64,000 nucleotides of DNA from Tuberibacillus sp. Marseille-P3662 (GTDB lineage: Bacteria; Bacillota; Bacilli; Bacillales; Sporolactobacillaceae): contig NZ_FXBS01000006.1 in NCBI RefSeq assembly GCF_900178005.1, forward strand, positions 620,001 to 684,000. Reading direction: 5' to 3'. Made by a program: the position numbers and the translations under genes. Under the pieces are notes generated by a model, which saw nothing but the letters and a program-made list of their open reading frames with translations, was not told where the DNA came from and ran no database searches. Positions 48,452 through 57,307 of the stretch are shown piece by piece (the stretch's first letter is position 1; every line of letters begins with the position of its first letter).

Positions 48452-49189
48452 TTATGGCTTATATTGTCTTCGGACTTTGTCAGCGACAGCTGGAACATCA
48501 GTAATGATAGCGTCAATATCCCAGTCCATCATTTGCCGCATGGTGCGTGCCTGATTAATGGTGTAAGCTCGGACCGCAAACTGATATTTATGCATTTGCT
48601 TAATTAATCCCGGCGTAATGTTGCGCCGGTGCGGATGAATGCCCGAAGCATTCAGTGCCTTGGTGTATGTCCATGGCTCCGGCATTGGTTTTCTATATAA
48701 TAAAGCTGTATTGGCCTCAGGGGCCATTTGCTGCAAATGATACAGACTATCATGGTTAAAGGATGAAAAAAACGTTCGCTCCATCATATTGAACTGATTC
48801 ACAAGATCTAGAACGGAAGGCGTTAATCCTTCGTATGCAAAGCCATTGTTTTTCAATTCAATATTGAGATGCATTGAGGTCGGACCAATCCACTTCAGAA
48901 CCTCTTCCAATGTAGGAATAGTTGTATTGTGATACAACCGCCACCATTTTCGTGTTCCTGCCCGTAATGATTGCAATTCGCTAACGGTCAGGTCCTTTAC
49001 GTATCCCACACCGTTGGTTGTCCGGTTAACTTTCTCATCATGAATGACGACGGGGATGCCGTCTTTTGACAGCTGTACATCCAATTCGATACCGTCTGCT
49101 TTTTCTTTTAGTGCGTGTTTAAATGCCGGCATCGTATTCTCGGGGAATTTATAGTTCGCACCGCGATGCGCAAAAATTTGTGTTTGCAA
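48452..49189 (-). CDS. Glycerophosphodiester phosphodiesterase
   Basis: The 245-aa cytosolic GDPD-family protein has IFAHRGANYKFPENTMPAF (catalytic His, Arg), DGIELDVQLSKDGIPVVIHD (metal-binding Glu, Asp and the second His), and NIELKNNG. It hydrolyses glycerophosphodiesters to sn-glycerol-3-phosphate and an alcohol. No signal peptide. TTG start with TGGAGGGA upstream. An imperfect hairpin with AGAGGCTTT lies just after the stop. Confidence 0.92.
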   Translation of the reverse strand: MQTQIFAHRGANYKFPENTMPAFKHALKEKADGIELDVQLSKDGIPVVIHDEKVNRTTNGVGYVKDLTVSELQSLRAGTRKWWRLYHNTTIPTLEEVLKWIGPTSMHLNIELKNNGFAYEGLTPSVLDLVNQFNMMERTFFSSFNHDSLYHLQQMAPEANTALLYRKPMPEPWTYTKALNASGIHPHRRNITPGLIKQMHKYQFAVRAYTINQARTMRQMMDWDIDAIITDVPAVADKVRRQYKP

Positions 49190-49330
49190 TACCGGTTCCC
49201 TCCAATCACTATTTATATCTTAAATCGGACGATTCATTTATTAAAGGATTTTACTTAAAAAAATCGAAATACTGTAGCAGGAATATCTATGGATCAACAT
49301 AGAATGATCACACCACTATAGGATCATCAC

Positions 49331-49376
49331 TAACATCCACAACGTCGTGCTGCGAATGCTGATGTTAGCACATCAT
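49331..49376 (+). other. Hairpin in the leader of the RocB-like gene
   Basis: CTAACATC ... GATGTTAG, 8 bp, flanking a loop of about 24 nt. It ends about 25 bp before the ribosome site. No T run, so it is not a terminator. Confidence 0.4.
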
Positions 49377-49399
49377 ATGCGTCACTGGGAGGCGATTTG

Positions 49400-51019
49400 A
49401 TGAATCAGAAATGGCAATCGAAGGAGCAACTCACTCGTCTGTTAACACAATTAGTTGAATTTCCTAGTATCACGCATTCAGATGCGGAAATCGCCATTAG
49501 TGAGTATATCCAATTACGATTAAGCGAATGGCTTTATTTTCAAGAACATCCCGATCAATTAGCGCTGCACCCAACAAAGGATGGTCGCAAACTCGTTTCC
49601 GCCTTATTTAAACATCCATCATCCAAGAAAACAATTGTCCTTTTGAGTCATATGGATGTTGTTGATGTGGAAGATTACGGTGAATGGAAGAACCTTGCTT
49701 TTCGCCCGCAAGAATTAACCGATACTTTCTATAAAAATATCGCACAGATCCCTGAAGATGTGCAAAAAGATATGGCACAAGGCGAATGGTTATTCGGCCG
49801 TGGTTCTATGGATATGAAAGCGGGCTTATCGCTCCAACTAAGTCTACTTGAACAAGCGTGCTCAAGTGAGTTTGATGGTAATGTCTTGTTCTTAACCGTC
49901 CCGGATGAAGAAGCGAATTCCTTAGGAATGACAACAGCTGCTCATATTCTGTTGAAACTGGCTGATCAATATGATTTGGAATATAGCGCTTGTTTGAATA
50001 CGGAACCGATATTTTCACGCTATCCAGGTGACGACCAATACTATGTCTATTCAGGTTCCGTTGGAAAAGTTTTGCCGGGATTTTTTTGTTACGGTAAAGA
50101 GACCCATGTTGGTGAACCCTTTGCAGGTGTTAATGCCAATCATATGGTCGCACAACTTTCGAAATTGATGGAATTGAATACCGATTTTTGCGAGCGCGTC
50201 GGTGATGAAGTGACACCACCGCCGACGAACCTCATGCAAAAGGATCTTAAAGAAGGCTATTCCGTACAGATTCCACATACGGCCGTGGCTTTATATAATG
50301 TGATGTTAATGGAAAAATCATTGGATGCCATTCATGCACAACTGCTTGATATCGGGAAGCAGGCAGCAAAAAATATTCAGACACAGTTTTATGAAAGAGC
50401 TAAACAATTTTCTGAATGGGTGAGTTATCAACCTGATCCGATCGGCGTTAACGTATTAACCTATGGAGAGTTGCGGCATGCAGCTATTGAACGTTACGGC
50501 CAGGATGAAATCGATCGGCGGGAGATGTATACGCTCACTAATTATCAAGACCTTGGTGATCGTGACTTAACAACTCGTTTGGTGTTTGATTTAGCGAGTT
50601 TATGTAAACATTTGGCACCGATGATTGTCTTGTTTTACAGTCCGCCGTTTTATCCAGCTGTTGCTTCACATAACCATGAGCGTATTCAAAAGGCCATCGC
50701 ATCACTGCAGGCTGAAGCCGAGCAACAATTCGCGATTAAGTGGGAACAGCAACATTTTTTCCCGGGCTTGTCGGACTTGAGTTACACCTCTTTACGCGAA
50801 GATGGGGCGTCACTCGGACAGTTAACAGGCAATATGCCTTTGTATGGTGAGCGATATGATCTGCCTGTCGAAGCGCTGCAAAAGCTTGATATCCCGGTGA
50901 TGAACGTTGGTCCCTATGGTAAGGATGCCCACCAATGGACGGAACGTTTGAATGTTGATTTTTCATTCGGCCCCTTAAAGCGCCTGTTAGCACATACCGT
51001 CCAAGAACTGTTAAAATAG
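49400..51019 (+). CDS. M20 family peptidase, RocB-like
   Basis: The 539-aa protein resembles RocB, the arginine-utilisation protein of the M20 metallopeptidase family. It has LTQLVEFPSITHSDAEIAIS, VLLSHMDVVDVEDYGEW (His-x-Asp), LFGRGSMDMKAGLSLQL, LTVPDEEANSLGM (Glu-Glu), and a C-terminal VMNVGPYGKDAHQWTERLN. Its reaction is not established. No other roc genes lie nearby. Start ATG 49400 with GGGAGG upstream; a TTG at 49397 is adjacent. Confidence 0.88.
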   Translation: MNQKWQSKEQLTRLLTQLVEFPSITHSDAEIAISEYIQLRLSEWLYFQEHPDQLALHPTKDGRKLVSALFKHPSSKKTIVLLSHMDVVDVEDYGEWKNLAFRPQELTDTFYKNIAQIPEDVQKDMAQGEWLFGRGSMDMKAGLSLQLSLLEQACSSEFDGNVLFLTVPDEEANSLGMTTAAHILLKLADQYDLEYSACLNTEPIFSRYPGDDQYYVYSGSVGKVLPGFFCYGKETHVGEPFAGVNANHMVAQLSKLMELNTDFCERVGDEVTPPPTNLMQKDLKEGYSVQIPHTAVALYNVMLMEKSLDAIHAQLLDIGKQAAKNIQTQFYERAKQFSEWVSYQPDPIGVNVLTYGELRHAAIERYGQDEIDRREMYTLTNYQDLGDRDLTTRLVFDLASLCKHLAPMIVLFYSPPFYPAVASHNHERIQKAIASLQAEAEQQFAIKWEQQHFFPGLSDLSYTSLREDGASLGQLTGNMPLYGERYDLPVEALQKLDIPVMNVGPYGKDAHQWTERLNVDFSFGPLKRLLAHTVQELLK

Positions 51020-51052
51020 AAGGATACTAGCAGGAGAATGGGGAGACGGGAA

Positions 51053-52024
51053 ATGACCGCGATTCATCAAGTAACGGACGGCATTTGGCAGATCACCCTG
51101 CCAACGCCGTTTAAAATTGGACCTGTAAATGTTTATCTCATCCATACTGACCGGTGGACACTGGTTGACGCAGGGGTAAAAACAAAAGAAGCGGAACAAC
51201 TACTCACGGAGAGCTTGTCCGTGCTCGGATTGACACTCAGGGATATTCAGCAAGTTGTATTGACGCATCATCATCCTGATCATATTGGTTTGACTCATCT
51301 ATTTCAGGAGCACGCGGCGATTATGGGTCATCCACGCGTTGAACCTTGGCTGTCGAAGGATACACGGTTCACAGCTCGTTATGAAATGTTTTTTGATCAA
51401 CTTTATCGGGAAATGGGTGTTCCAGAGGCTTACCGGGACAAGGTACCGACTTTAAAAGACTATTATCATTATACGTCGACAGGGACCTTAGATGTGACGA
51501 TTGATGCCGGTGATACGATTGAAGGATTAGATGAGTGGCGACTCATCTATACACCAGGACATGCACAAAGTCATCTCTCCTTAATAAGAGAGGCAGATGG
51601 CGTACTATTGGGAGGGGATGTGTTGTTAGAACATGTTTCATCCAATGCGATTGTGGAACCGCCTTATCACGATGAAGAATCGGAACCTTTGACTTTGCTG
51701 CAATACCGGAAAACGATGCAAGCGTTACTAGATGAGCCGTTCAACCTGACATTGCCGGGCCATGGGGAGCCTTTTTATAACGGGAAAAAATTGATCGACC
51801 AACGATTACATAGACAAAAGGAACGTAAGGACAAAATTTTTAACCAAATAGCGAGTGAGGGCAGTTCAACGTTTGCGTTAGGGAAAGCATTATTCTCACG
51901 CGTGTATGAGAGCCAGCTTGATTTGGTCATGTCCGAGGTGCATGGATTTCTCAAGTGGCTTGAAGTGGATGAACAGGTATCGACAGTTTTAAATGATGGG
52001 ATCGTTTATTATAAACAAAAATAA
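51053..52024 (+). CDS. MBL-fold metallo-hydrolase (YqjP-like)
   Basis: The 323-aa metallo-beta-lactamase-fold protein has INVYL-type N-terminus (GPVNVYLIHTDRWTLVDAG), the zinc motif LTHHHPDHIGLTHLF, YTPGHAQSHLSLI, GGDVLLEHVSSN, and LPGHGEPF. A helical C-terminal extension follows. The substrate is unknown. ATG 51053 is preferred (GGGGAG 7 bp upstream); ATG 51038 sits against its site. The next gene starts 15 bp downstream, forming a pair as in B. subtilis yqjP-yqjQ. Confidence 0.9.
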   Translation: MTAIHQVTDGIWQITLPTPFKIGPVNVYLIHTDRWTLVDAGVKTKEAEQLLTESLSVLGLTLRDIQQVVLTHHHPDHIGLTHLFQEHAAIMGHPRVEPWLSKDTRFTARYEMFFDQLYREMGVPEAYRDKVPTLKDYYHYTSTGTLDVTIDAGDTIEGLDEWRLIYTPGHAQSHLSLIREADGVLLGGDVLLEHVSSNAIVEPPYHDEESEPLTLLQYRKTMQALLDEPFNLTLPGHGEPFYNGKKLIDQRLHRQKERKDKIFNQIASEGSSTFALGKALFSRVYESQLDLVMSEVHGFLKWLEVDEQVSTVLNDGIVYYKQK

Positions 52025-52039
52025 AGCGGAGGCAAGAAT

Positions 52040-52837
52040 ATGGCTGATCACAAGTTACAACAAAAAACCATTGTTATCACCGGTGCTTCCGGTGGTATTG
52101 GAAGTCAGATGGCTTTGCTTGCCGCAAGTCTTGGTGCTGTTCCTATCTTGGTTGCGAGATCAGTTGACAAACTTCAAGCTTTAAGCGCTGACATTTATGA
52201 ACAATATCGTATCGAGGCTGATTATTATGCGCTTGATGTCAGTGATGTTGAGGCCGTCAGTCGGACGTTTGCTGAAATCCAGGCCAATCATCCTCCGATT
52301 GATGTGCTGATTAATAATGCTGGTTTTGGTGTTTTTGATCATTTTCATGAAGCTCGTATGGATGATGTGAAGAAGATGATTGACGTTAATGTCGTTGGAC
52401 TGATGGCCTGTACACGAGAAATAATGCCGCAGATGATGGACCGGCGCCAAGGGCATATCATTAATGTGGCTTCTGTTGCCGGAAAATTGGCGACACCGAA
52501 ATCAATTGTTTATTCGTCGAGTAAGCATGCGGTTCTTGGGTTTTCCAATGGATTACGCATGGAACTTGATGGTACAGGGATCCATGTCACAACGGTTAAT
52601 CCAGGGCCGATTCGCACGAATTTTTTTAATATTGCTGACCCTGACGGGGTTTACTTAAAGAATGTGAACCGGTTTTTGCTTGAACCCGATCAAGTCGCCA
52701 AAGCAGTGATGGCTGCGATTAGGAAACCGAGGCGCGAGGTTAACCTGCCGAAGTATATGAATATAGGAACGACATTATACAATCTTGTACCAGGATTGAT
52801 TGAGAAAACTGCCGGAAAACTATTTAAAATGAAGTAG
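52040..52837 (+). CDS. Short-chain dehydrogenase/reductase (YqjQ-like)
   Basis: The 265-aa SDR has the cofactor motif TGASGGIGSQMALLAASLGA, DVLINNAGFGVFDHF (NNAG), VASVAGKLATPKSIVYSSSK with the YxxxK catalytic pair, and NPGPIRTNF. An Arg after the nucleotide motif (LVARS) suggests NADP(H) preference. The substrate is unknown. It is co-transcribed with the MBL hydrolase and ends at a terminator. Confidence 0.93.
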   Translation: MADHKLQQKTIVITGASGGIGSQMALLAASLGAVPILVARSVDKLQALSADIYEQYRIEADYYALDVSDVEAVSRTFAEIQANHPPIDVLINNAGFGVFDHFHEARMDDVKKMIDVNVVGLMACTREIMPQMMDRRQGHIINVASVAGKLATPKSIVYSSSKHAVLGFSNGLRMELDGTGIHVTTVNPGPIRTNFFNIADPDGVYLKNVNRFLLEPDQVAKAVMAAIRKPRREVNLPKYMNIGTTLYNLVPGLIEKTAGKLFKMK

Positions 52838-52838
52838 G

Positions 52839-52869
52839 TGAGCCCATTAACTACGGTTAATGGGCTTTG
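52839..52869. terminator. Terminator after the SDR gene
   Basis: AGCCCATTAAC / GTTAATGGGCT around TACG, then TTTG. It also lies at the end of the convergent permease operon. Confidence 0.85.
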
Positions 52870-52875
52870 AGGATC

Positions 52876-53898
52876 TTAGCCCTGATGCGTTTGGTTGTGC
52901 CTGACGAAAGCAAACGCATTTTCACCGGCATCGGGCGCGGATTGGTGTTGGTTGTTAACCGTGGTTTTTCTTCGTGAATGATGAGGTTCCGATGCCGACT
53001 TAAGCCCTTCGAGTACAAAATTCATGGCGAGAATGGCTAAGGCAAACATCACGAGTGGTGTTAGTGGGATCCATGGGTGAACTTCTAAATATTGATAGCC
53101 TTTTCCGATTAATCCTGACCATTCTCCTGAAAGGGAAGTAAAGGTAGTTCCACCAGGGCCCATCCCAACGTCGGTTCCACCGAAGAATAATTGTAACAAA
53201 CCTAAATGGACAAGAATGATCAGGACTTGTATGACCTGCTGTGCAAACTGAATCCAGAGTTTGGGTGCTAAATGGGGCATAATGTGCTTTTTCAAAATAT
53301 GAAACCGGCTTGCCCCCATAACTTCAGCACCGGTAATGAATGCTTGTCTTAAAATGTAAGTCATATCACTTCCGATCTTAAGTGTTGTTGTTGGCAAAGC
53401 AATCACCGTTAATATGACAACTTCAAAAATCACGCGTGTCCCAAAACTGTATTCGAATTGTCCAATCGCTCCCTGTTCCATCAAAACGGGTTCTAACAAA
53501 AGATACGCTAATAAGGCCATCGGAACGTAATGAAAGGATTCCGCTATTTTAGATATCATTTGGTTGAATCGCATGAGGTACTGGCCATAGAAAATCCCTA
53601 ATACAAACGAAATCATCATACGAAAGATAGCAACCAAAAAGGCAATGCCAATTGTCCACTTGGCGCCTAGCAAAACTTTATAAAATAAGCTTTCTCCTAA
53701 ATTATTAGTCCCAAGGGGTGGATAGTCCGCTGGTGTTAATGGGGATGATGCCGCAAGTTGACCATCCTCATACAGAACATCTTTTTCTGGTATGTAACTA
53801 TCGAAGACAAAAGTATGGATGATACTGGATATAAAAAGAATAAATAAAAACAAGAACCCGGTCAGAAACAGCGGATTTTTGCAAAGTGCTTTGACCAT
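52876..53898 (-). CDS. ABC transporter permease (DppC/OppC-like)
   Basis: The 340-aa membrane protein has an N-terminal helix (about residues 11-29), an extracytoplasmic loop with PPLGTNNLGESLFYKVLLGA (the usual PLGTD-G-rD segment), and five more helices. The cytoplasmic EAA-like loop reads FITGAEVMGASRFHILKKHI MPH, here split. It ends in a His/Arg/Gln-rich tail. It pairs with the upstream DppB-like gene (2-bp gap). No binding protein or ATPase gene is near. Confidence 0.88.
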   Translation of the reverse strand: MVKALCKNPLFLTGFLFLFILFISSIIHTFVFDSYIPEKDVLYEDGQLAASSPLTPADYPPLGTNNLGESLFYKVLLGAKWTIGIAFLVAIFRMMISFVLGIFYGQYLMRFNQMISKIAESFHYVPMALLAYLLLEPVLMEQGAIGQFEYSFGTRVIFEVVILTVIALPTTTLKIGSDMTYILRQAFITGAEVMGASRFHILKKHIMPHLAPKLWIQFAQQVIQVLIILVHLGLLQLFFGGTDVGMGPGGTTFTSLSGEWSGLIGKGYQYLEVHPWIPLTPLVMFALAILAMNFVLEGLKSASEPHHSRRKTTVNNQHQSAPDAGENAFAFVRHNQTHQG

Positions 53899-53900
53899 AG

Positions 53901-54764
53901 TTATATTTCCACCCTTTCTGCAGTGGTCTTTTCAATCACCACTTGCCCAATAGCTAAAAATAGAAAGATAGGCAGAAAAAGCATGAGACATCCCACTGTT
54001 AAAATGGTCGGCGTCAAACGTTCTAACATAAAGTTGATCAGGCCGTTCACATTAAAAATATATTCAGCAATTAAGACATTCGAAAGCATCACCCAGAGTA
54101 CATACTTGGAATCAATGAAAATACGGATGAAGGCATTGCGGAATATATGACTAAGAACAACGTGGTGCTTCTTTAATCCTTTTCCTTTTGCTAGTTCCAC
54201 GTATGGTTGTTCCTTCTCGACATCAAAATCTAAAACCATTGTTCGATAAAGCATTAAGCAGGGTATAACTGTCAGCGCCATCATTGGTAAAGCAAACGCT
54301 TCATCCTCTCCATAGGAAGCAACATTAAAAAGGTCGAACCCCGTTGTTTGATATACCCATATCGTTCCAAAAATGAATAAAGCCATGATCAAGACGTCTG
54401 GTAGCGATTCCAACATAAATACAATAAATTTAACCGGCTTGACAAGCTTTTCCGGCAACATAGCTGTCACGCATGCGGCGGCTAACGCCAATAAGAAAGC
54501 ACAAGTGAAACTGACAAAGAACAACGTCATTGTGTTCTGCCAAGGTTCAAGCAATCTTGGTAGCAATGCTCGTCCAACCCCGTTATCAATATATGTGAGC
54601 GACCATGGCTGGGCCATATTGGCAACAACGTTGCTCAGACTGCTAAGATATGACGGAATATTCAGATGAATACCATCAAACAAAGCGGGTACCGAGCCAA
54701 TTAGGAATAGTCCGAACCCTGCTAGAATAAATTTTAACGATAAACGGTAGGTGAGGTGTTGCAA
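53901..54764 (-). CDS. ABC transporter permease (DppB/OppB-like)
   Basis: The 287-aa membrane protein has about six hydrophobic helices, a conserved SLPDVLIMALFIFGTIWVYQ region, and the EAA-like loop PYVELAKGKGLKKHHVVLSH (about residues 187-206). TTG start at 54764 with AAGGAGAC upstream. It is the first gene of a two-gene minus-strand operon encoding only permeases of a dipeptide/oligopeptide-type importer. Confidence 0.87.
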   Translation of the reverse strand: MQHLTYRLSLKFILAGFGLFLIGSVPALFDGIHLNIPSYLSSLSNVVANMAQPWSLTYIDNGVGRALLPRLLEPWQNTMTLFFVSFTCAFLLALAAACVTAMLPEKLVKPVKFIVFMLESLPDVLIMALFIFGTIWVYQTTGFDLFNVASYGEDEAFALPMMALTVIPCLMLYRTMVLDFDVEKEQPYVELAKGKGLKKHHVVLSHIFRNAFIRIFIDSKYVLWVMLSNVLIAEYIFNVNGLINFMLERLTPTILTVGCLMLFLPIFLFLAIGQVVIEKTTAERVEI

Positions 54765-54883
54765 TTTGACTGTCTCCTTATATATTTGGACTTAGTAAAC
54801 AATTATGAATAATAGGTCATTAATCCTAAGTATATCTAATCATTCTTCTTATGACAAGATAGTTATTTAAATATTTTAAAAAT

Positions 54884-55068
54884 AATGGGTACAGGGGAAC
54901 CTATTTCACTAATCACTATCGTCAAGCGGGGAAAGTGTTAATTGCTCCAGTTGAAGTGAAATTTACGGATACGAACTTAAGCAACTGATCTTGTTTATGT
55001 CTCGAATGAGCGAAAGAGCATTGTGAGTGAACAAGCCAATTGAAGGAGCATTAGGGGATTTGCTTTGA
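54884..55068 (+). pseudogene. Decayed Uma2-family (DUF820) fragment
   Basis: In three-frame translation the sequence reads NGYRGTYFTNHYRQAGKVLI then APVEVKFTDTNL. After a frameshift it reads TDLVYVSNERKSIVSEQAN, and after another IEGALGDLL. This matches the middle of Uma2-type PD-(D/E)XK-fold proteins (GKV..APVEVK...PDLVYVSNER). At least two frameshifts, and both ends are missing. The region 54765-54883 upstream holds only AT-rich sequence, probably with the promoter of the permease operon. Confidence 0.75.
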
Positions 55069-55367
55069 AAAAGGGAGTGACCCCGGTACATTCTGAGTCA
55101 GTTATCAATGTAGAAGACATACGTCATGTTTTTAAAGAGGTGGATCTGCTTGTTGATGAATTTCTAAAGACGTTCCAAGGGCAATGGGATCTTTCCCTGA
55201 CCGGGCCTGTTCCTTGGCAAGATGAAGAGGAATCACTGACAACATTGTGGCTCTTCACACATACAACCACCCATGAATTTCATCACAAAGGGCAAATGGT
55301 ATCAATGGGCCGGCAATTAGGGTATATACCGTTCGATACGGATTTGATAGAGCCAGCCAATGATTAA
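55065..55367 (+). pseudogene. C-terminal part of a DinB-superfamily protein
   Basis: A 100-aa open frame from TTG 55065 ends TTTHEFHHKGQMVSMGRQLG then YIPFDTDLI. This is the last-helix region of DinB/YfiT-type four-helix metal-binding proteins (HxxxH-x-GQ). Whole members are about 150-170 aa; the first helices with one metal His are missing, and the frame begins inside the Uma2 remnant. It may still be expressed but is probably a truncated relic. Confidence 0.65.
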
Positions 55368-55376
55368 ACTTGTTGG

Positions 55377-55589
55377 TTAGCGGTATTGATTATTTTCAGC
55401 CCAGTTAGTATACTGGCCGCTTCCGTCGCAATGCGGGCAATCATCCGGTGACATATCATCAAAAATATGTGAAGGCATATGAAATCCTGTGCCGTGGCAG
55501 TCGGGGCATTTGCCTAACAACTCCATGTTTGATCGGTGTTTTTCATACTTTCGGGCATTCCGATTGGAAATGGCTTTCATCAATCCCAT
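55377..55589 (-). CDS. Small zinc-ribbon protein with two CxxCxGxG motifs
   Basis: The 70-aa protein has KCPDCHGTGF and DCPHCDGSGQ, paired DnaJ-type cysteine motifs likely to bind one zinc. A basic N-terminus (MGLMKAISNRNARKYEKHRS) precedes them. ATG 55589 has GAGGTGA 6 bp upstream. It is the third gene after a LexA-box promoter, following the Y-family polymerase and YolD-like genes. Function unknown. Confidence 0.82.
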   Translation of the reverse strand: MGLMKAISNRNARKYEKHRSNMELLGKCPDCHGTGFHMPSHIFDDMSPDDCPHCDGSGQYTNWAENNQYR

Positions 55590-55630
55590 TCTGTTCACCT
55601 CAGCATTAGGATGGTCAATCAAATGGGATT

Positions 55631-55975
55631 TTATGATTCGCCAACATCCAGAATATCACTGAACTCGATCCACGTCTCTCCGTTATTATTGGCTATCTTT
55701 ATTTGGCCTCGTTCGGCATCCCATTTCTGGATCGTTCCTGTCACCAACAGGTCATCATAAGGGTGAAAAACGTGTAATTGTATGGGGTGGCCTTCTGTCA
55801 TAGCGGCGGTCATTTTCTGTCCGATAAGCGCTGTTTGTTGCTCATCGAGTATAGGTTTTCCGTGTCTTTCCAGATCTTTTTGATGTTGTTGGATTTTCTG
55901 TTTATGTTCTGGCAGCATCATCCGGCTTGACTCCCACATCAGATTATGTCCAGGTGTTAGTTTATTTGGGTTCAT
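55631..55975 (-). CDS. YolD-like family protein
   Basis: The 114-aa protein matches the YolD family (MNPNKLTPGHNLMWESSRMM; LPEHKQKIQQ; QIKIANNNGETWIEFSDILD). YolD-like proteins are regularly encoded beside UvrX/YqjW-type polymerases, as yqjX is in B. subtilis. ATG 55975 has AGAAGGTGA upstream and lies 16 bp after the polymerase gene. Its role in the SOS response is unclear. Confidence 0.92.
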   Translation of the reverse strand: MNPNKLTPGHNLMWESSRMMLPEHKQKIQQHQKDLERHGKPILDEQQTALIGQKMTAAMTEGHPIQLHVFHPYDDLLVTGTIQKWDAERGQIKIANNNGETWIEFSDILDVGES

Positions 55976-55991
55976 GTGTTCACCTTCTTTC

Positions 55992-57227
55992 TTATTTATA
56001 ATGGCCGCCAATCTTTTCTGCCCGGCTAAATGCCTGCCCAGCCTTAGTCAGAGAGGAGGCATGGACAAGCGCCGCCGGTCCATATTTAGCATAAATAGCA
56101 TCCATGGCTTGATTAAGATTATCCTTTTTGATCGATCTGTCAAACAAATTGAGTTGATACACATTGTCCGGTTCGAGCTGCGATAGCGCAACACCGACAC
56201 TACGAACGGGCAAACGATCCCAGTGTTGACAAAAAAGTTCAAACGCTGCCTGGAAGATATCCATCCCAAAATTCGTAGGGGCAAATAATTTTGATTGCCG
56301 GTGAAAGCCGGTTGGCTCATCAAAGTTAGCCCCACGGACGCCGACGGAAATCGTATGTCCCCGGTAATGCTTTGATCGCGCACGACGCGCGACTTCCTCG
56401 CTCAATTCCAGTAAAACAACCTTGATATCTTTCAACTTCTCGTAATCCCGAGGCAACGTCATATGATGGCCGACGGCTTTTTGCCCATCATGGGTTTTGA
56501 CGGTGACAGGGGAGTGATCGATCCCATTGGATGTTAACCAGAGCCGTTCACCATTGATGCCCCAGCGTTTCTTCAGAATATGTACGGGAAATTGGGCGAG
56601 TTGGCCAATGGTACGAATGCCCATGTGCTCGAAATGGTGGGCCATCCGACTACCAACACCGAACATATCCCCGATCGGTAATGGCCACATTGTTTGCTGC
56701 ATATTGGCATGATTTAATTCAAAAATCCCTTCTTTTGATTTCTTAGCAAACGCATCACAGGCGATTTTGGCCATCACTTTGTTGGGTCCAATACCAACTC
56801 TCGCTTTGATGCCGTTGGTATCTTTCTCAATAGCGTCTTTAATCTTCTGTGCTATTTCCCAAGGGTTACCAAATAACTGTTGGCTACCCGTCACATCTAA
56901 AAATTGCTCATCCACCGAAAAGATTTCCACCAAATCCGTGAATCGTTCGAGTATCTTCGTAATTCGAATCGAAACATCAATATACCGTTCCATGCGGGGC
57001 CTGATGATCACCGCCTGCGGACATTTCTGCTGCGCTTCCCATAACCGCCAAGCATTTTTTACGCCATATTGTTTGGCAAGCGGGCATGCAGCTAAAACAA
57101 CACCGCTTCGCCGCTCGGGGTCACCCGATACAATAACCGGTTTATCTTGCAGATTCGGGTTATCTGCTTTTTCCACCGAAGCATAAAACGACTGCATATC
57201 AACAAGAAAAATGACTTTGTTTGTCAT
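55992..57227 (-). CDS. Y-family DNA polymerase, UvrX/YqjW (PolY2) type
   Basis: Damage-inducible translesion polymerase of the UmuC branch. The 411-aa protein has KVIFLVDMQSFYASVEKADN and IFSVDEQFLDVTGSQQLFG catalytic motifs, ARVGIGPNKVMAKIACD, GVGSRMAHHFEHMGIRTIGQ, and a late YQLNLFDRS clamp-binding motif. It differs from the DinB at 39206. Two LexA-box-like sequences lie upstream. It is the head gene of an operon with a YolD-like and a zinc-ribbon gene. Confidence 0.94.
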   Translation of the reverse strand: MTNKVIFLVDMQSFYASVEKADNPNLQDKPVIVSGDPERRSGVVLAACPLAKQYGVKNAWRLWEAQQKCPQAVIIRPRMERYIDVSIRITKILERFTDLVEIFSVDEQFLDVTGSQQLFGNPWEIAQKIKDAIEKDTNGIKARVGIGPNKVMAKIACDAFAKKSKEGIFELNHANMQQTMWPLPIGDMFGVGSRMAHHFEHMGIRTIGQLAQFPVHILKKRWGINGERLWLTSNGIDHSPVTVKTHDGQKAVGHHMTLPRDYEKLKDIKVVLLELSEEVARRARSKHYRGHTISVGVRGANFDEPTGFHRQSKLFAPTNFGMDIFQAAFELFCQHWDRLPVRSVGVALSQLEPDNVYQLNLFDRSIKKDNLNQAMDAIYAKYGPAALVHASSLTKAGQAFSRAEKIGGHYK

Positions 57228-57265
57228 GGAAAGAAATCACCCTTCAGAACTAGGTATAAGGAATG

Positions 57266-57307
57266 GGAACAAAAGTTCTAACAATATTATATGCGAATGT
57301 GTGTTCT
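57266..57307 (-). promoter_or_regulatory. Two LexA (SOS) boxes upstream of the Y-family polymerase
   Basis: GGAAC-aaaa-GTTCT (57266-57279) and CGAAT-gtgt-GTTCT (57294-57307) match the Bacillus LexA consensus CGAAC-N4-GTTCG with two mismatches each. They are about 40 and 67 bp upstream of the polymerase start. Confidence 0.7.
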
